Assembly (NCBI GenBank): GCA_021162935.1
Contig: JAGGXR010000115.1
Location: 1 to 64,000, forward strand
Length of the DNA stretch: 64,000 bases
Source of the DNA: Deltaproteobacteria bacterium
GTDB lineage: Bacteria; Myxococcota_A; Polyangia; HGW-17; SLPX01
Direction: 5' to 3'
Numbering within the stretch: position 1 is the stretch's first letter; each line of letters opens with the position of its first letter. The notes beneath the pieces were generated by a model. That model was not told where the DNA came from. It saw only the letters and a program-made list of their open reading frames with translations, and ran no database searches. Made by a program: the position numbers and the translations under genes. Below, one piece after another: positions 36,334-45,900 of this stretch.

Positions 36334-39153
36334 TCAGGGCAGTACCGTGGCGTCGAAGCAAAAATGTCTGGCACTGATGTCATCCGTTTCAATCTCAAAC
36401 CGTACCGAGACACGGCGGCCAGCCCATGACCTCGTGTCCACCTTCTTGGTCAGAGCCCACCCCACGGCACGACGACGCACCTCGGCAACCTTCTTCCCTG
36501 CAACGTACACACGCATCACCACTGCCGCGCGGCCGCCCACCGACGAGGATGCCAGCCCCCAATCCAAGGCAAGGATGTGGCCCATCATCGTGTCCGGATA
36601 CTCGATCACCAGAACCCCACCGCGGTAGGGATGTGCCCACAGACCCTTGCGATTCAACAGCCCCCACTCCTCGGCGAAGGGCCCCACGTACTGGTGCGCT
36701 TTCGCGCCACAAACATACCGGCCATCGACGAACCACCGACAGGGCTTCTTCTTTCCGTGATAGTCCACGAAGACCTTTGCCCGAGACAACTCCCACGCGA
36801 GGGAGTAGCCCTGCTTGGGCATCGTCGGCGCCGTCGCCCACTTCCCCACCAAAACGAGTGGCGCCAACACGAGCAGGCCCGTCCATGCCATGCCCACGAA
36901 TCGATGGCCGGTGATCCACCCAACGACCGCACCCCAAGGTTTGGTGGCCCAGACACGTCGACGGACCACGGCCCATAGGAAAAAAACGATGCCGACAGAC
37001 AGGGCGGAGACGATCTTTGCCAAAATATCAACCGCCTTCTGGCGATACTCGAACACGACCTTTCCGTTGGTCACGGGCACTTCCATAAGGCCCTTGACGT
37101 GCGGAGCCAGCGAATCGTTCTTCGATATGGTCAGCGTCCGCCCGCCCTGCGTGGCCGTCCAGTTCGCGAAGAACGGCACGTGGAGAACCAATCGTGTCCC
37201 AGGATCGGCCCCGGCAACCTCCACCTCGATGTTCTCATCGTCGAAGCGGGTGACGTGGGCCTCACCCGGCCCGATGACCGTGACGCGATGCGACTCGAAT
37301 CCAGGCCGTTCGTACAGAGACAGCCCGGCCCCCCGCTCCACGAGTTTGGTAGGCCCCAACGACGCAGGAAGGGGCCGATTCGCCAGGATAAAGCGCACCG
37401 ACAGCAGGTCGAAATCACGTCGATCGTCCGGCACATCCGCCGGCTGGGGATGCGCGAGATAGCGATATGTCTCCCCGGGAATGAATGAACACTTCACTTC
37501 GGGCAGTCCGTTCACGATAGGGGCATTGGCGAGAAAATGATCATTGAACCCAGTCCAATAGGCCACCCGAAAAAAGCCTTTGGGGTTCTTGCGTGCCTCA
37601 TCCGCCACCCGCCGCGACAGTCGGACCATGTCCTTGTAGGACGCAACACCCGTCTGTCTCGTCTCGAACTGCGACAGGGGCACGACTCGACGGGCCACCC
37701 AGGCCCAGACGACGGGCACGACGAACGGGGCCACCGCCGCAGCCGCCAACAGACCGACCAGGCGTCTGCGCCACCCCGAAGCCTGCATGGGTCGTCTCAG
37801 AGATGCAGACTCGCCACCATCGGCGCTCGGTCCCAGGCCAAAAAACAGGCGGGCCACCGCAAACCCACAGCCCAACGCCAACAGATACTTGACCACGATC
37901 ACGAACCGCTCGAACTGAATGTGCCGAACCACCGGAAGCCATCGTTCCACATCGGTCTCTGCATATACGGTGATCGACGCCACGAACAGGAGGGCAAGGC
38001 CGAATAGGGCCAGAAACGTTCCCTTTGGTCTACCTTCCAACCAGGCCAGGACCAGCCCCAAAGCCCCCAAGACGACCACCCAAGGTCGGGCGTGACCATA
38101 GAGCGAAGCCTGAATCAGCCCCTCGCCGATCTGGGGCATCGCTTTCCACAGATTGCTTACATGCGCCGAAAACTGCCCGGCACGCAGCAGGTAGGGCAAC
38201 AACCAGAAGGAGGCAAGGCCCATTCCAAGAACCAGTCCTGAGATGCTCTTGGCCCAGGCACCACGCCAACCATGCGCCACGTGCTGATACAGAGCAAACA
38301 AGGGAACGGCGACAAACAGAACCAACAACACGATGGGATGAGCAAGGAGGCCGAGCGCCGTCCACACCGCGAAGCCGGTCACTCCGGCCACGCCGGGTCT
38401 ATCCGCCAGGTGGAGGAGACGCTCGATGGCAAGCATCCCGAAAGAGAGGCCCAAGGCCATGGGCCAGACACCGAACTGAATGGTGAAGACCCACCCCCCT
38501 TCCCGGAACCCCCCCATATCCGTCATGACCACCAGCGCCGCCACCAAACCGGCCACGGGCCCGAACAATCGACGGCCAATGTAATAGGGCACGAGGTTGC
38601 AGAACAGGAGAACCCCCAATAATCCATAGGCGTAGGTGGCCTCCCACGACAGACTCTTGAACGTCAGGTAGCGCACCACCGCCATCCACAGATCTCCGAG
38701 GATCGGATAAAGCTGTTCGGCGGGATAGCCGGCCCCGGACAGATGGGTCCACCCCATAAGCCGCCCAGAGGGCAACAGATGATCCGCAAGCACATATGCC
38801 TTGAATTCGTGGACCGTATGGTCGCCGATCCATGGCATGTGACCCCCTACGAGCGGCCAATAGACGACCAGCGTCAGGGCGATGATTGCAGCCGGCCCAG
38901 CCGCCTCGCGCACGATAGCGCCCAAGGACCAGGGCCCGACGGACAGATCGTTCCAGGGGGCCACCTCCTCGGCCCCCATCCAAGTGGCCAGGAACAGACC
39001 ACAGACCGAGGCGACCTGGAGCAGATAGCTTCGCCCCCACACGAAGACGGCCATGCTGACCACGGCAAGGGCCACAAGCCCAACACGACGGGCGACACGA
39101 CGGGCAACACGACTCTGCATGACCGTGCCGATCGCCTTCCGGATCCTGTCCAC
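36334..39153 (-). CDS. Large polytopic membrane protein, GT-C/YfhO-like
   Basis: The GTG at 39153 has GGAGG at 5 bases and is preferred to an in-frame GTG at 39159 that overlaps that site. About 939 residues: a basic N-terminus, about a dozen membrane helices over the first 480 residues, a large soluble portion (about 520-720), one helix, another at about 745-770, and a beta-rich end. After the early helices comes GDHTVHEFKAYVL...GYPAEQLYP, an acidic loop typical of GT-C-fold proteins and of 6-pyruvoyl-tetrahydropterin-synthase-related membrane proteins in databases. Probably an envelope polysaccharide or glycolipid enzyme. Followed by a second GT-C-like gene. Confidence 0.7.
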   Translation of the reverse strand: MDRIRKAIGTVMQSRVARRVARRVGLVALAVVSMAVFVWGRSYLLQVASVCGLFLATWMGAEEVAPWNDLSVGPWSLGAIVREAAGPAAIIALTLVVYWPLVGGHMPWIGDHTVHEFKAYVLADHLLPSGRLMGWTHLSGAGYPAEQLYPILGDLWMAVVRYLTFKSLSWEATYAYGLLGVLLFCNLVPYYIGRRLFGPVAGLVAALVVMTDMGGFREGGWVFTIQFGVWPMALGLSFGMLAIERLLHLADRPGVAGVTGFAVWTALGLLAHPIVLLVLFVAVPLFALYQHVAHGWRGAWAKSISGLVLGMGLASFWLLPYLLRAGQFSAHVSNLWKAMPQIGEGLIQASLYGHARPWVVVLGALGLVLAWLEGRPKGTFLALFGLALLFVASITVYAETDVERWLPVVRHIQFERFVIVVKYLLALGCGFAVARLFFGLGPSADGGESASLRRPMQASGWRRRLVGLLAAAAVAPFVVPVVWAWVARRVVPLSQFETRQTGVASYKDMVRLSRRVADEARKNPKGFFRVAYWTGFNDHFLANAPIVNGLPEVKCSFIPGETYRYLAHPQPADVPDDRRDFDLLSVRFILANRPLPASLGPTKLVERGAGLSLYERPGFESHRVTVIGPGEAHVTRFDDENIEVEVAGADPGTRLVLHVPFFANWTATQGGRTLTISKNDSLAPHVKGLMEVPVTNGKVVFEYRQKAVDILAKIVSALSVGIVFFLWAVVRRRVWATKPWGAVVGWITGHRFVGMAWTGLLVLAPLVLVGKWATAPTMPKQGYSLAWELSRAKVFVDYHGKKKPCRWFVDGRYVCGAKAHQYVGPFAEEWGLLNRKGLWAHPYRGGVLVIEYPDTMMGHILALDWGLASSSVGGRAAVVMRVYVAGKKVAEVRRRAVGWALTKKVDTRSWAGRRVSVRFEIETDDISARHFCFDATVLP

Positions 39154-39272
39154 AGGCACCTCCCGTTACTCAGTCACCCTGACTCGTCGAGACGGAGTCT
39201 GGCAGAGCCTTTGTGACGGACTCCTCTTTTAACAGACTTTCTCAATCTCACAAGAATGCTATACTCTTGCTC

Positions 39273-40094
39273 ATGTCACCTCGTATTCCAGCAATCCTCG
39301 ATGATCTGGAGATCCGAATCGAAAAACTCAAGATTCGGTACGAGCAATACTTCATGGGCATCCAGCGATTCGAGCCGGTGAAGGATCGCCGTTTCATCGA
39401 CCGGGCCATTCGACATCTTCGCTTGCAGGTCATCGGCAACACGGCCCTGAAGTTTCGTTTCCTGTCCATCGTCCAAAAATTTACGTCATACCAGACCTAC
39501 TGGAATCGGGTGCAGCGTCAGATCGAGGAAGGCACCTATCGAAAGGATCTGCTCAAGCTCCAAAGACGACTCAAAAAACAAGGTATCTCGGCTCCAGATC
39601 TCCTCAAAGCCCATACATCGGGTGAGGTGGAGTCAGCGCTGGCCCGCTACATGGCGTTTGGACAAAGGCGCGCCGGAGCGACACACACAGGCTCTGGACA
39701 CACGGGAGAATTCCCGTCGTCCAACAATGCGACTCCGATATTGGGCGCGAACGACGAGGCAGGCGACGCAAAGGAGGCAGAACCGTCCATCCGGAACCAT
39801 GCCAATCACCAGACCCCACCGCCGCTGCCCGCCGATGCGTCTGGGATGCCGACGACCAAGCAACTTCCACTCCCCAAAGACAGTCTCCGTCGCCTCCACC
39901 ATGCGCTCATTGAAGCCAGACGAAGCACCGGCGAATCGACCGAAGGACTCACGATCGACCGTCTCGCCCAATCCATTGCCAAGCAACTCCCAAAAATCCA
40001 ACGATCTTCAGGAACGAAAGACGTAGAATTCGTGGTCCAGGTCGAAGAGGGCAAGGCTCGATTGAAAGCCATCACGAAGAAGGAACCCTCATAG
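39273..40094 (+). CDS. MXAN_5187-type C-terminal-domain protein
   Basis: Residues 1-110 (ILDDLEIRIEKLKIRYEQYF, RFLSIVQKFTSYQTYWNRV, RQIEEGTYR) match what I recall of the Myxococcus MXAN_5187 C-terminal domain, a helical conserved domain without assigned function. The rest is linker, then a 90-residue helical segment ending in EFVVQVEEGKARLKAIT. The ATG at 39273 lacks a Shine-Dalgarno sequence; TATACT at 39260-39265 sits so that transcription would begin at or next to the ATG, suggesting a leaderless mRNA. 273 residues. Convergent with hflX. Confidence 0.75.
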   Translation: MSPRIPAILDDLEIRIEKLKIRYEQYFMGIQRFEPVKDRRFIDRAIRHLRLQVIGNTALKFRFLSIVQKFTSYQTYWNRVQRQIEEGTYRKDLLKLQRRLKKQGISAPDLLKAHTSGEVESALARYMAFGQRRAGATHTGSGHTGEFPSSNNATPILGANDEAGDAKEAEPSIRNHANHQTPPPLPADASGMPTTKQLPLPKDSLRRLHHALIEARRSTGESTEGLTIDRLAQSIAKQLPKIQRSSGTKDVEFVVQVEEGKARLKAITKKEPS

Positions 40095-40154
40095 CCCACG
40101 ATGAGTCCAAAAGGCACCGATTCGGTCTGTTGAACTACGATCCGCCGAGGTGGT

Positions 40155-41801
40155 TCACGACGCGCCGACGTGCCGAGACGAGGACGCCACGGTGCGCCGA
40201 ATGGCCCGGACCAATGGACCCAGACTCACTGGATCGACCGCGGCAACCACCACATCGGCATCACGGCGAATCAGCCGAACGTCACCCTCGTCGCGGACCA
40301 GGTCAATCTTGTTGTACACCGTCACCTGGGGGATCCCGCCGAGCCCCATCCCAGCCAAAATCCGCTCCACGGACACCCTCTTTTCGGTCCTCCGAGGATC
40401 CGCACCATCCACGACGTGAACGAGCAAATCCGCATCATCGAGTTCTTCGAGGGTGGAACGAAATGCGTCTACCAGATCCGAAGGAAGGTCTTCGATGAAT
40501 CCGACCGTATCGGTCAAAATGATGTCTTGATTCCGAGGAAGTCTCAACCTTCGACTCGTTGGATCCAATGTGACGAACAATCGATTTTCGGTTAGGACCG
40601 AAGCATTCGTCAACGTATTGAGCAACGTAGACTTCCCAGCATTCGTATAGCCGACCAGAGCCACCACCGGAACGCCCTGCCGCATACGCATTTTCCGCCT
40701 GACCGCTCTCTGACGAGAGAGTTTTTTGATCTGGCGTTCCAAATCCACAATCCGCTCCCTGGCCCGTCGCCGATTGATTTCCAACTTCGTTTCACCAGGG
40801 CCGCGCCCTCCGATCTCTCCCGTCAGACGACTCATCATCGTGTTCTTGGCGGCGAGTCGTGGCAACGCGTACCGCAACTGAGCCAGTTCGACCTGAATCT
40901 TACCCGCACGGGTCTGTGCCCTCTGGGCAAAAATATCTAAAATGAGCATGCTCCGATCGATCACCTTCATGTCCGTCATCTGAGTAATGGCACGCGCCTG
41001 ACTCGGTCTCAAATCCGGGTCGAACACCAAAATGTCGGCATTGTGCTGCATGGCCAGAAGTACAACGTCTTCCATCTTTCCTCGCCCCACGACATACTTG
41101 GGATCCGGCCTGGAACGCCTCTGACGAACCACCTGCACGATCTCCAGTCCTGCTGTCTCGGCAAGCTCACGCAATTCGGAAATCCTGTTTTCCACCTCGG
41201 CAGCAGCGTGCTGGCTGACATGCACAAGAATCCCCCGATGGTCCAATTTCGGAGTTGCAGGCTGACGTCCCGCCGTCCGAGCGAACTCCTCTTCCAGCTC
41301 ATGGATGCTCTGGGCAAAATCCATATCGAGGCCCGTCACGGGAACGGGATCTGAAACATCGACGTCTTGCGCCCCACCGGCAGGCAACAGGTGGGCCATG
41401 CTCGCCAGTACAGGTCCCGTGTCCAAAGGCCGGGTCAGAGCAACCACCATGTCGAGTCGCAGAAGAATGAGGTCGGCAAGATCATCCTGCGACAAAGCCT
41501 CGGCACGAAGATGCGTATGGATGAGTCTCAGTCCCCGAAATCGCCCGAGCCCCGCCCGAAGGCGACCGAAATCCGGAAGGTAGATCTTGGCCGCATCGCC
41601 TACGAACACGTGCTCCACCTGCCCACGGCGTTCGATCAAAAGGCCAATCTGGCGCCCTAAATCCTGTGACATCTCATAGAGATGGCGGGCCAAATCAGGC
41701 GTCACCACCATACGGGTCGGAATCTTCCGCCTGTAGAGTCTTTCGAGCGCCCTGAGTTGACTCGATTTGAGTCCTGACGTGTTTCCTGTGACCTGGCTCA
41801 G
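40155..41801 (-). CDS. hflX: GTPase HflX, apparent CTG start
   Basis: Ribosome-associated GTPase of the HflX family (stress ribosome splitting in E. coli). The GTPase motifs are GYTNAGKST (about 385-393), DTVGFIEDLP and NKID. The preceding RGPGETKLE and coiled region, and the N-terminal domain with GLLIERRGQVEHVFVGDA, are family features. The first ATG (41711) would truncate a conserved N-terminus: upstream codons encode SQVTGNTSGLKSSQLRALER, as expected in deltaproteobacterial HflX. The only good start is CTG at 41801, with perfect AGGAGG (41809-41814) seven bases away; an in-frame TGA, the stop of the preceding gene, lies 17 codons further up. Alternative: start at 41711 without a good site. 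Confidence 0.9.
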   Translation of the reverse strand: MSQVTGNTSGLKSSQLRALERLYRRKIPTRMVVTPDLARHLYEMSQDLGRQIGLLIERRGQVEHVFVGDAAKIYLPDFGRLRAGLGRFRGLRLIHTHLRAEALSQDDLADLILLRLDMVVALTRPLDTGPVLASMAHLLPAGGAQDVDVSDPVPVTGLDMDFAQSIHELEEEFARTAGRQPATPKLDHRGILVHVSQHAAAEVENRISELRELAETAGLEIVQVVRQRRSRPDPKYVVGRGKMEDVVLLAMQHNADILVFDPDLRPSQARAITQMTDMKVIDRSMLILDIFAQRAQTRAGKIQVELAQLRYALPRLAAKNTMMSRLTGEIGGRGPGETKLEINRRRARERIVDLERQIKKLSRQRAVRRKMRMRQGVPVVALVGYTNAGKSTLLNTLTNASVLTENRLFVTLDPTSRRLRLPRNQDIILTDTVGFIEDLPSDLVDAFRSTLEELDDADLLVHVVDGADPRRTEKRVSVERILAGMGLGGIPQVTVYNKIDLVRDEGDVRLIRRDADVVVAAVDPVSLGPLVRAIRRTVASSSRHVGAS

Positions 41802-41849
41802 CTTCCGGCCTCCTGACCCAACCCCGATTCCCAGACAAAGCTCAGCCCA

Positions 41850-44537
41850 TCAACCATTGTCGGATTTTCCCTGGTACTGCTCTTCGAGAAGGGTCAAGGC
41901 CACGGCCAGCGCCTTCTTGGTCTTGTCCACAATCATCTGATTCCGCTCGGCCTCCCCCACCTGTCGGCCCAAACGCTGCTCGACCAGGACGACGTTGCCT
42001 TCGAGTTCCGAAATGCGTCCCTGTGCGCTGTCCAACTGTCCCGACAGATCGTCTGCGCGGCTCGACGCCTGCTCCAGTTCCTCGCGCAAACCGGAGATGG
42101 AACCTTCCAGTCCCGCAACCTTGGCATCCCTCGCCTGCTCGATTTCAGATATTTTCTGTGCATGCTCCTCATTCAGGCTGGCAATCTTCGATTCATACTC
42201 GCCACGCACCCGGTCCTGCTCCTGGCTATGCGTCGCCCTGAGCTCCGACACTTCGGCCTCGTGCACCTGTTCCATGGCAGCCATCTTCTGCGCATGCTCC
42301 TCCTGCTGGACAGCCAACTTCGATTCATACTCGCCACGCACCCGGTCCTGCTCCTGGCTATGCGTCGCCCTGAGCTCCGACACTTCGGCCTCATGCACCT
42401 GTTCCATGGCCGCCAACTTTTGCACATGCTCCTCCTGCTGGACAGCCAACTTCGATTCGTACTCGCCGCGCAGTCGGTCCTGCTCCTGACCATGTGCCGT
42501 CTTGAGTTCCGACACTTCGGCCTCATGCGCCTGGTTCAGCTCCGTCACCTCGGCCGTATGCGCCTCCTCCACGGCTGCCATCTTCTGCGTATGTTCCTCC
42601 TGCAGACCCGCAATCTTCAACTCATACTCGCCGCGCAGTCGGTCCTGCTCCTGACCATGTGCCGTCTTCAGTTCCGACACTTCGGCCTCATGCGCCTGGT
42701 TCAACTCCGTCACCTCGACCGTATGCGCCTGGTTCAACTCTGTCACTTCGGCCTGGTGCGCCTGGTTCAGCTCCGTCACTTCTGCCGTATGCGCCTCTTC
42801 CATGGCAGCCATCTTCTGCGCGTACTCCTCCTGCTGGGCAGCCAACTTCGATTCATACTCTCCGCGCAGCCGATCCTGTTCCTGACCGTGTGCCGCCTTG
42901 AGTTCCGACACTTCGGCTGCATGCGTCTCTTCCATCGCCGCCGTCTTCTGCGTATGCTCCTCCTGCAGACCCGCAATCTTCGACTCATACTCTCCGCGCA
43001 GCCGATCCAGCTCCTGGCCATGCGTTGCCTTGAGTTCCGCGACCTCACCCTCATGCGCCTGATTCAGCTCCGCAGTCTCAAAGTTCCGGGCTTCTTCCAT
43101 GGCTGCTATCTTCTGTGCATGCTCCTCCTGCAGATCCGCAATCTTGGCCTCATACTCCCCGCGCAGAGCGTCCACTTCCTCTTCGTGCGTCGCTTTGAGC
43201 CCCGTAAGGACCTGTGCAGCCTCCTCTTTGAGACGAGCGACCTCGCCCCGATGCTGATCCTCGATGCGGGTCAGAGCCTCCTCGTGCTTGGCCTTGAGGC
43301 TCTCCACCTCGGTTTCGTGCGTCGCCTTGGTTTGGTCGATGTCTTCCTTCAGGCCTGCCACGGCTTCTTCGAACGTCGCCTTCTCTGCCGCACGCCGCTG
43401 CTGCTCCTGCTCCAAGGTCTCGGTCAATTCGGACACCTTGTCCTGAGACTGACGCAGGCTCCCGCCTAAGCTCTCTTTTTCAGCCTGGAGGGCCTCGAAC
43501 CGCTCGGCCCCCTCCACCTTGTCCCGTTCCAGTTCGAGATTCTTGCTGGCCATATCCTGTTTAGCCCGCTCCAATTCACGGATCTTGTCCTTGAGGTCCA
43601 GGATCTCCCGCTCTTTGCCTCCCAAAGCCTCTTGGAGATCCAAAACCTCCTTTTCCTTTCGATTGATGGTCTCCCGGAGCTTCAAAAACTCGCGCTCCTT
43701 ACTGACCCCCCCCTTGGAGGACTGAGCCGTCTGCTCACTATTGAGTTGTTCGAGTTCGGCGGCCAGACGATCCCGTTCCTTCCGCAAGACGGACATTTCG
43801 TCTTCCTGGCCCGAAGCCCCAGATTCCTCCCCGTTGACCACGTCATCGAGGCCAAGGTCCAAGACGTCCTCTTCGACGACCTCTTCTTCCTCCATGTCAC
43901 CGACATCGACTTCTTCTTCGACGACCTCTTCCTCCTCCATGTCGCCGACATCGACTTCCTCTTCGACAACCTCTTCTTCCTCCTCTTCGACTTCGTCGAG
44001 AGAGATCGTGTCGCCTCCGCCATCACCATCCAACTCCAACGCAGCGAATGCAGCCTCGGTCTCTGCGTTCAGATCGACGTCCTCCATCTGGTTCACCTTG
44101 GTCTTTTCGTCATCGAACTCTCCACCCTGGACCTCGGGCGCTACGATCTTTTCCCCCAATGGAACGATGCCATCGACCACGTCAAGAAACAGATCGACCG
44201 TAAAAGCGTCGTCTTTGAGAATGTATGCATCGGCTCGCGCACGAAGTCTCTTGTGCTGCTCGAAGGTCTCGGGAACAGCTTCGGAAGACATCAAAATCAG
44301 TGGTATCTTCTTGAGTTTCTTGTCTTTCTTAATCTTCGTACAGACCGCATAGCCGCTCATCTGCGGCAATTCCACGCACAACACAACCAAATCAAAGGAG
44401 CCTGACTTGACCCGTTTGATGGCAGCAGCACCATCTTCAATGAGTTCTCCCTCGAATGCGTAGGGAGCCAAGGCATCGAGCAACTGCCTAGCGAACGATC
44501 GGTCGCTTTCAACGATCAGAACCCGTCTCGAGCTCAT
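41850..44537 (-). CDS. FrzS-like pseudo-receiver with long coiled coil
   Basis: Residues 1-125 form a response-regulator receiver fold ([33 protein letters not shown]). The phospho-acceptor Asp is C54 (VVLCVELP), so it is probably a pseudo-receiver. An acidic stretch with a repeated [10 protein letters not shown] motif (about 180-230) follows, then about 600 residues of coiled coil. The coil contains near-identical 44-residue repeats ([20 protein letters not shown]...; 132-bp DNA period) between about 42.2 and 43.1 kb. The architecture matches FrzS of Myxococcus xanthus, a polar protein for type IV pilus motility. Own promoter; downstream of the pil and roadblock genes; hflX follows. Confidence 0.85.
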   Translation of the reverse strand: MSSRRVLIVESDRSFARQLLDALAPYAFEGELIEDGAAAIKRVKSGSFDLVVLCVELPQMSGYAVCTKIKKDKKLKKIPLILMSSEAVPETFEQHKRLRARADAYILKDDAFTVDLFLDVVDGIVPLGEKIVAPEVQGGEFDDEKTKVNQMEDVDLNAETEAAFAALELDGDGGGDTISLDEVEEEEEEVVEEEVDVGDMEEEEVVEEEVDVGDMEEEEVVEEDVLDLGLDDVVNGEESGASGQEDEMSVLRKERDRLAAELEQLNSEQTAQSSKGGVSKEREFLKLRETINRKEKEVLDLQEALGGKEREILDLKDKIRELERAKQDMASKNLELERDKVEGAERFEALQAEKESLGGSLRQSQDKVSELTETLEQEQQRRAAEKATFEEAVAGLKEDIDQTKATHETEVESLKAKHEEALTRIEDQHRGEVARLKEEAAQVLTGLKATHEEEVDALRGEYEAKIADLQEEHAQKIAAMEEARNFETAELNQAHEGEVAELKATHGQELDRLRGEYESKIAGLQEEHTQKTAAMEETHAAEVSELKAAHGQEQDRLRGEYESKLAAQQEEYAQKMAAMEEAHTAEVTELNQAHQAEVTELNQAHTVEVTELNQAHEAEVSELKTAHGQEQDRLRGEYELKIAGLQEEHTQKMAAVEEAHTAEVTELNQAHEAEVSELKTAHGQEQDRLRGEYESKLAVQQEEHVQKLAAMEQVHEAEVSELRATHSQEQDRVRGEYESKLAVQQEEHAQKMAAMEQVHEAEVSELRATHSQEQDRVRGEYESKIASLNEEHAQKISEIEQARDAKVAGLEGSISGLREELEQASSRADDLSGQLDSAQGRISELEGNVVLVEQRLGRQVGEAERNQMIVDKTKKALAVALTLLEEQYQGKSDNG
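42170..43150. repeat. 132-bp coding tandem repeats in FrzS-like gene
   Basis: Successive copies encoding 44 residues with the core EAEVSEL..HxQEQDR.RGEYESK....QEEH.QK.AA; the two nearest 42.25-42.5 kb are almost identical, the more distant ones diverged and partly shortened to ELNQAH units. The copies suggest expansion by unequal recombination. Confidence 0.75.
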
Positions 44538-44604
44538 GTGGACAGCCTTTCTCTTTTCAGTTTATGACGTTGTGAAGCACAGCAACTACAGGATATTGAA
44601 TTCC

Positions 44605-44634
44605 ATGATAGGGTGGATCGGTTTGTCCTGTCAA
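44605..44634 (-). promoter_or_regulatory. Predicted strong promoter of FrzS-like gene
   Basis: On the minus strand TTGACA (44629-44634), 18-bp spacer, TATCAT (44605-44610). Transcription would start near 44598, with a 60-nt leader before the ATG at 44537. Confidence 0.7.
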
Positions 44635-44659
44635 CAGATCTCATGCCTTAAAACCTGGC

Positions 44660-44746
44660 CCGTTTCACGCCTCTACATATGATGAACCGTACACAAAAAG
44701 TCTGTAATGCCATCCAGGCCCCCCCTTTTGCTCCTGGTGAAACGGA
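44660..44746. repeat. Separated 9-bp inverted repeat
   Basis: CCGTTTCAC (44660-44668) and GTGAAACGG (44738-44746) flank a 69-bp stretch between the end of the roadblock gene and the FrzS-like promoter. It may form a long-range stem at the end of the pil transcript. Function unknown. Confidence 0.3.
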
Positions 44747-44759
44747 ATGTTGGGCTGTC

Positions 44760-45125
44760 CTATTCGAGTTGTTTAAGAATCTTGGGAACCTGCATGCGCA
44801 GGACAAATCGCGCTTTACCGAAATTGCCATTCGGGGCAAGGGCCAGCAGCACGAAATACTCCTGGCTGAGAATCCGAAAGACCAAAGTGAGGCGATCCGC
44901 ACGAATAGCCACCTCTTGGACCTGGCCTTCTTCGAGGAGTTCGGCAGCCTTGCTCATCTGGGTCATGACGATGGAAAGCTCCATTCCCACCGTCTGGATA
45001 TCGAAGGGCTCGTCGAGATCCGGCCTCGTGTAGGCATCGATCGAAATCCCGTCGAATCCCATCAACAAGGCGGCCTTAGAGCCTTCGACCTTCTCAACCA
45101 TTTCCTGGAGATGCTCACGAAACAT
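44760..45125 (-). CDS. Roadblock/LC7-domain protein (MglB-like)
   Basis: 121 residues, essentially one roadblock/LC7 domain: helix with MVEKVEGSKAALLMGFDGISI, the central strands and long helix (ELSIVMTQMSKAAELL), and the closing helix (KARFVLRMQVPKILKQLE). In bacteria such proteins form dimers and act with small Ras-like GTPases, as MglB does with MglA in polarity control of Myxococcus motility. No mglA-like gene is visible here. GGAAGGG precedes the ATG. It is the last gene of the pil operon, 24 bp after the lipoprotein gene. Confidence 0.85.
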   Translation of the reverse strand: MFREHLQEMVEKVEGSKAALLMGFDGISIDAYTRPDLDEPFDIQTVGMELSIVMTQMSKAAELLEEGQVQEVAIRADRLTLVFRILSQEYFVLLALAPNGNFGKARFVLRMQVPKILKQLE

Positions 45126-45149
45126 ACGCAGTCCCTTCCGTCAAATCCT

Positions 45150-45899
45150 TCAGGTCCCGGTACCCGAACCGTCAGTGGTTGTTGTGGGCGCCACTGCAGG
45201 ACATACCAGTTCTGCTCCTTGGGTACAACATTCGATTGGATCGTCCTGCGACGGATTGCACCCGTTTCCCTCCTCCGGATCCGATGGAATCGTGTCAGAA
45301 CTGCACAGGCCAAGATTCTTCACCAGGCATCCATTGCAGACGAAAATTGGATACGACATCGAATTGGAGGAAAGGTCATGACTGCCGCGGCTGCCCACGA
45401 TATGGACCTTCGCGATGATCAGCTTGCTGCTGCCCTGGCTGATCTGATCGGCAATCAGTTCGACCACCTGAGAGGGAATGACACGCACGGACACCACCTT
45501 CTCCTCGCCGGGACAAATGGTCATACTCAATGGAACCGAATACTTCGTCAGGTTACTCTCCACATACTCTCCAAGGTCTCCAAGATCGAGGTCCACCCGA
45601 GCCTCCCGAATCGTAATGCAGTTTTCCTCGATGGTTCCAGCCGATGGATCGGCCGTGGACATCAGATTGTTCTGAATCAATGGGTACAAATTATAGTAGG
45701 CTGGCTGGTTCTTTTGCAGGTACCAGGCCACGTCCAACGTACCCTGAGTCCGGTATGCTCCAGTGCCAGAACTGTCCACGCTGCAACCGTCGCCTGGAAT
45801 CTGATTCTGTATGATCAACAGGGTTGCACTGTTGCTCTCACAGCCTCCCAGCACGAGGGCCGACAACACCATCGCCACAAGCAAGCTCCGTCTGGTCAT
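45150..45899 (-). CDS. Lipoprotein downstream of pilQ
   Basis: Signal peptide with LVLGGC (lipid at C20). The 230-residue mature part has a beta-rich core and six or more late cysteines (CNGC, LCSSD, NGC, ECC, VC), ending in a Thr/Gly-rich tail. The ATG is one base after the pilQ stop, with GGAGAAGG inside the end of pilQ, so translation is coupled. A role in secretin assembly (a pilotin-like part) is possible by position only; no sequence match to known pilotins is evident. Confidence 0.8.
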   Translation of the reverse strand: MTRRSLLVAMVLSALVLGGCESNSATLLIIQNQIPGDGCSVDSSGTGAYRTQGTLDVAWYLQKNQPAYYNLYPLIQNNLMSTADPSAGTIEENCITIREARVDLDLGDLGEYVESNLTKYSVPLSMTICPGEEKVVSVRVIPSQVVELIADQISQGSSKLIIAKVHIVGSRGSHDLSSNSMSYPIFVCNGCLVKNLGLCSSDTIPSDPEEGNGCNPSQDDPIECCTQGAELVCPAVAPTTTTDGSGTGT

Positions 45900-45900
45900 G

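Noticed and set aside
42162-43469. Plus-strand ORF with LRHFGLM-type repeats opposite the FrzS-like gene
   Set aside because: The repeats are the antisense reading of the 132-bp coding repeats of the coiled coil.
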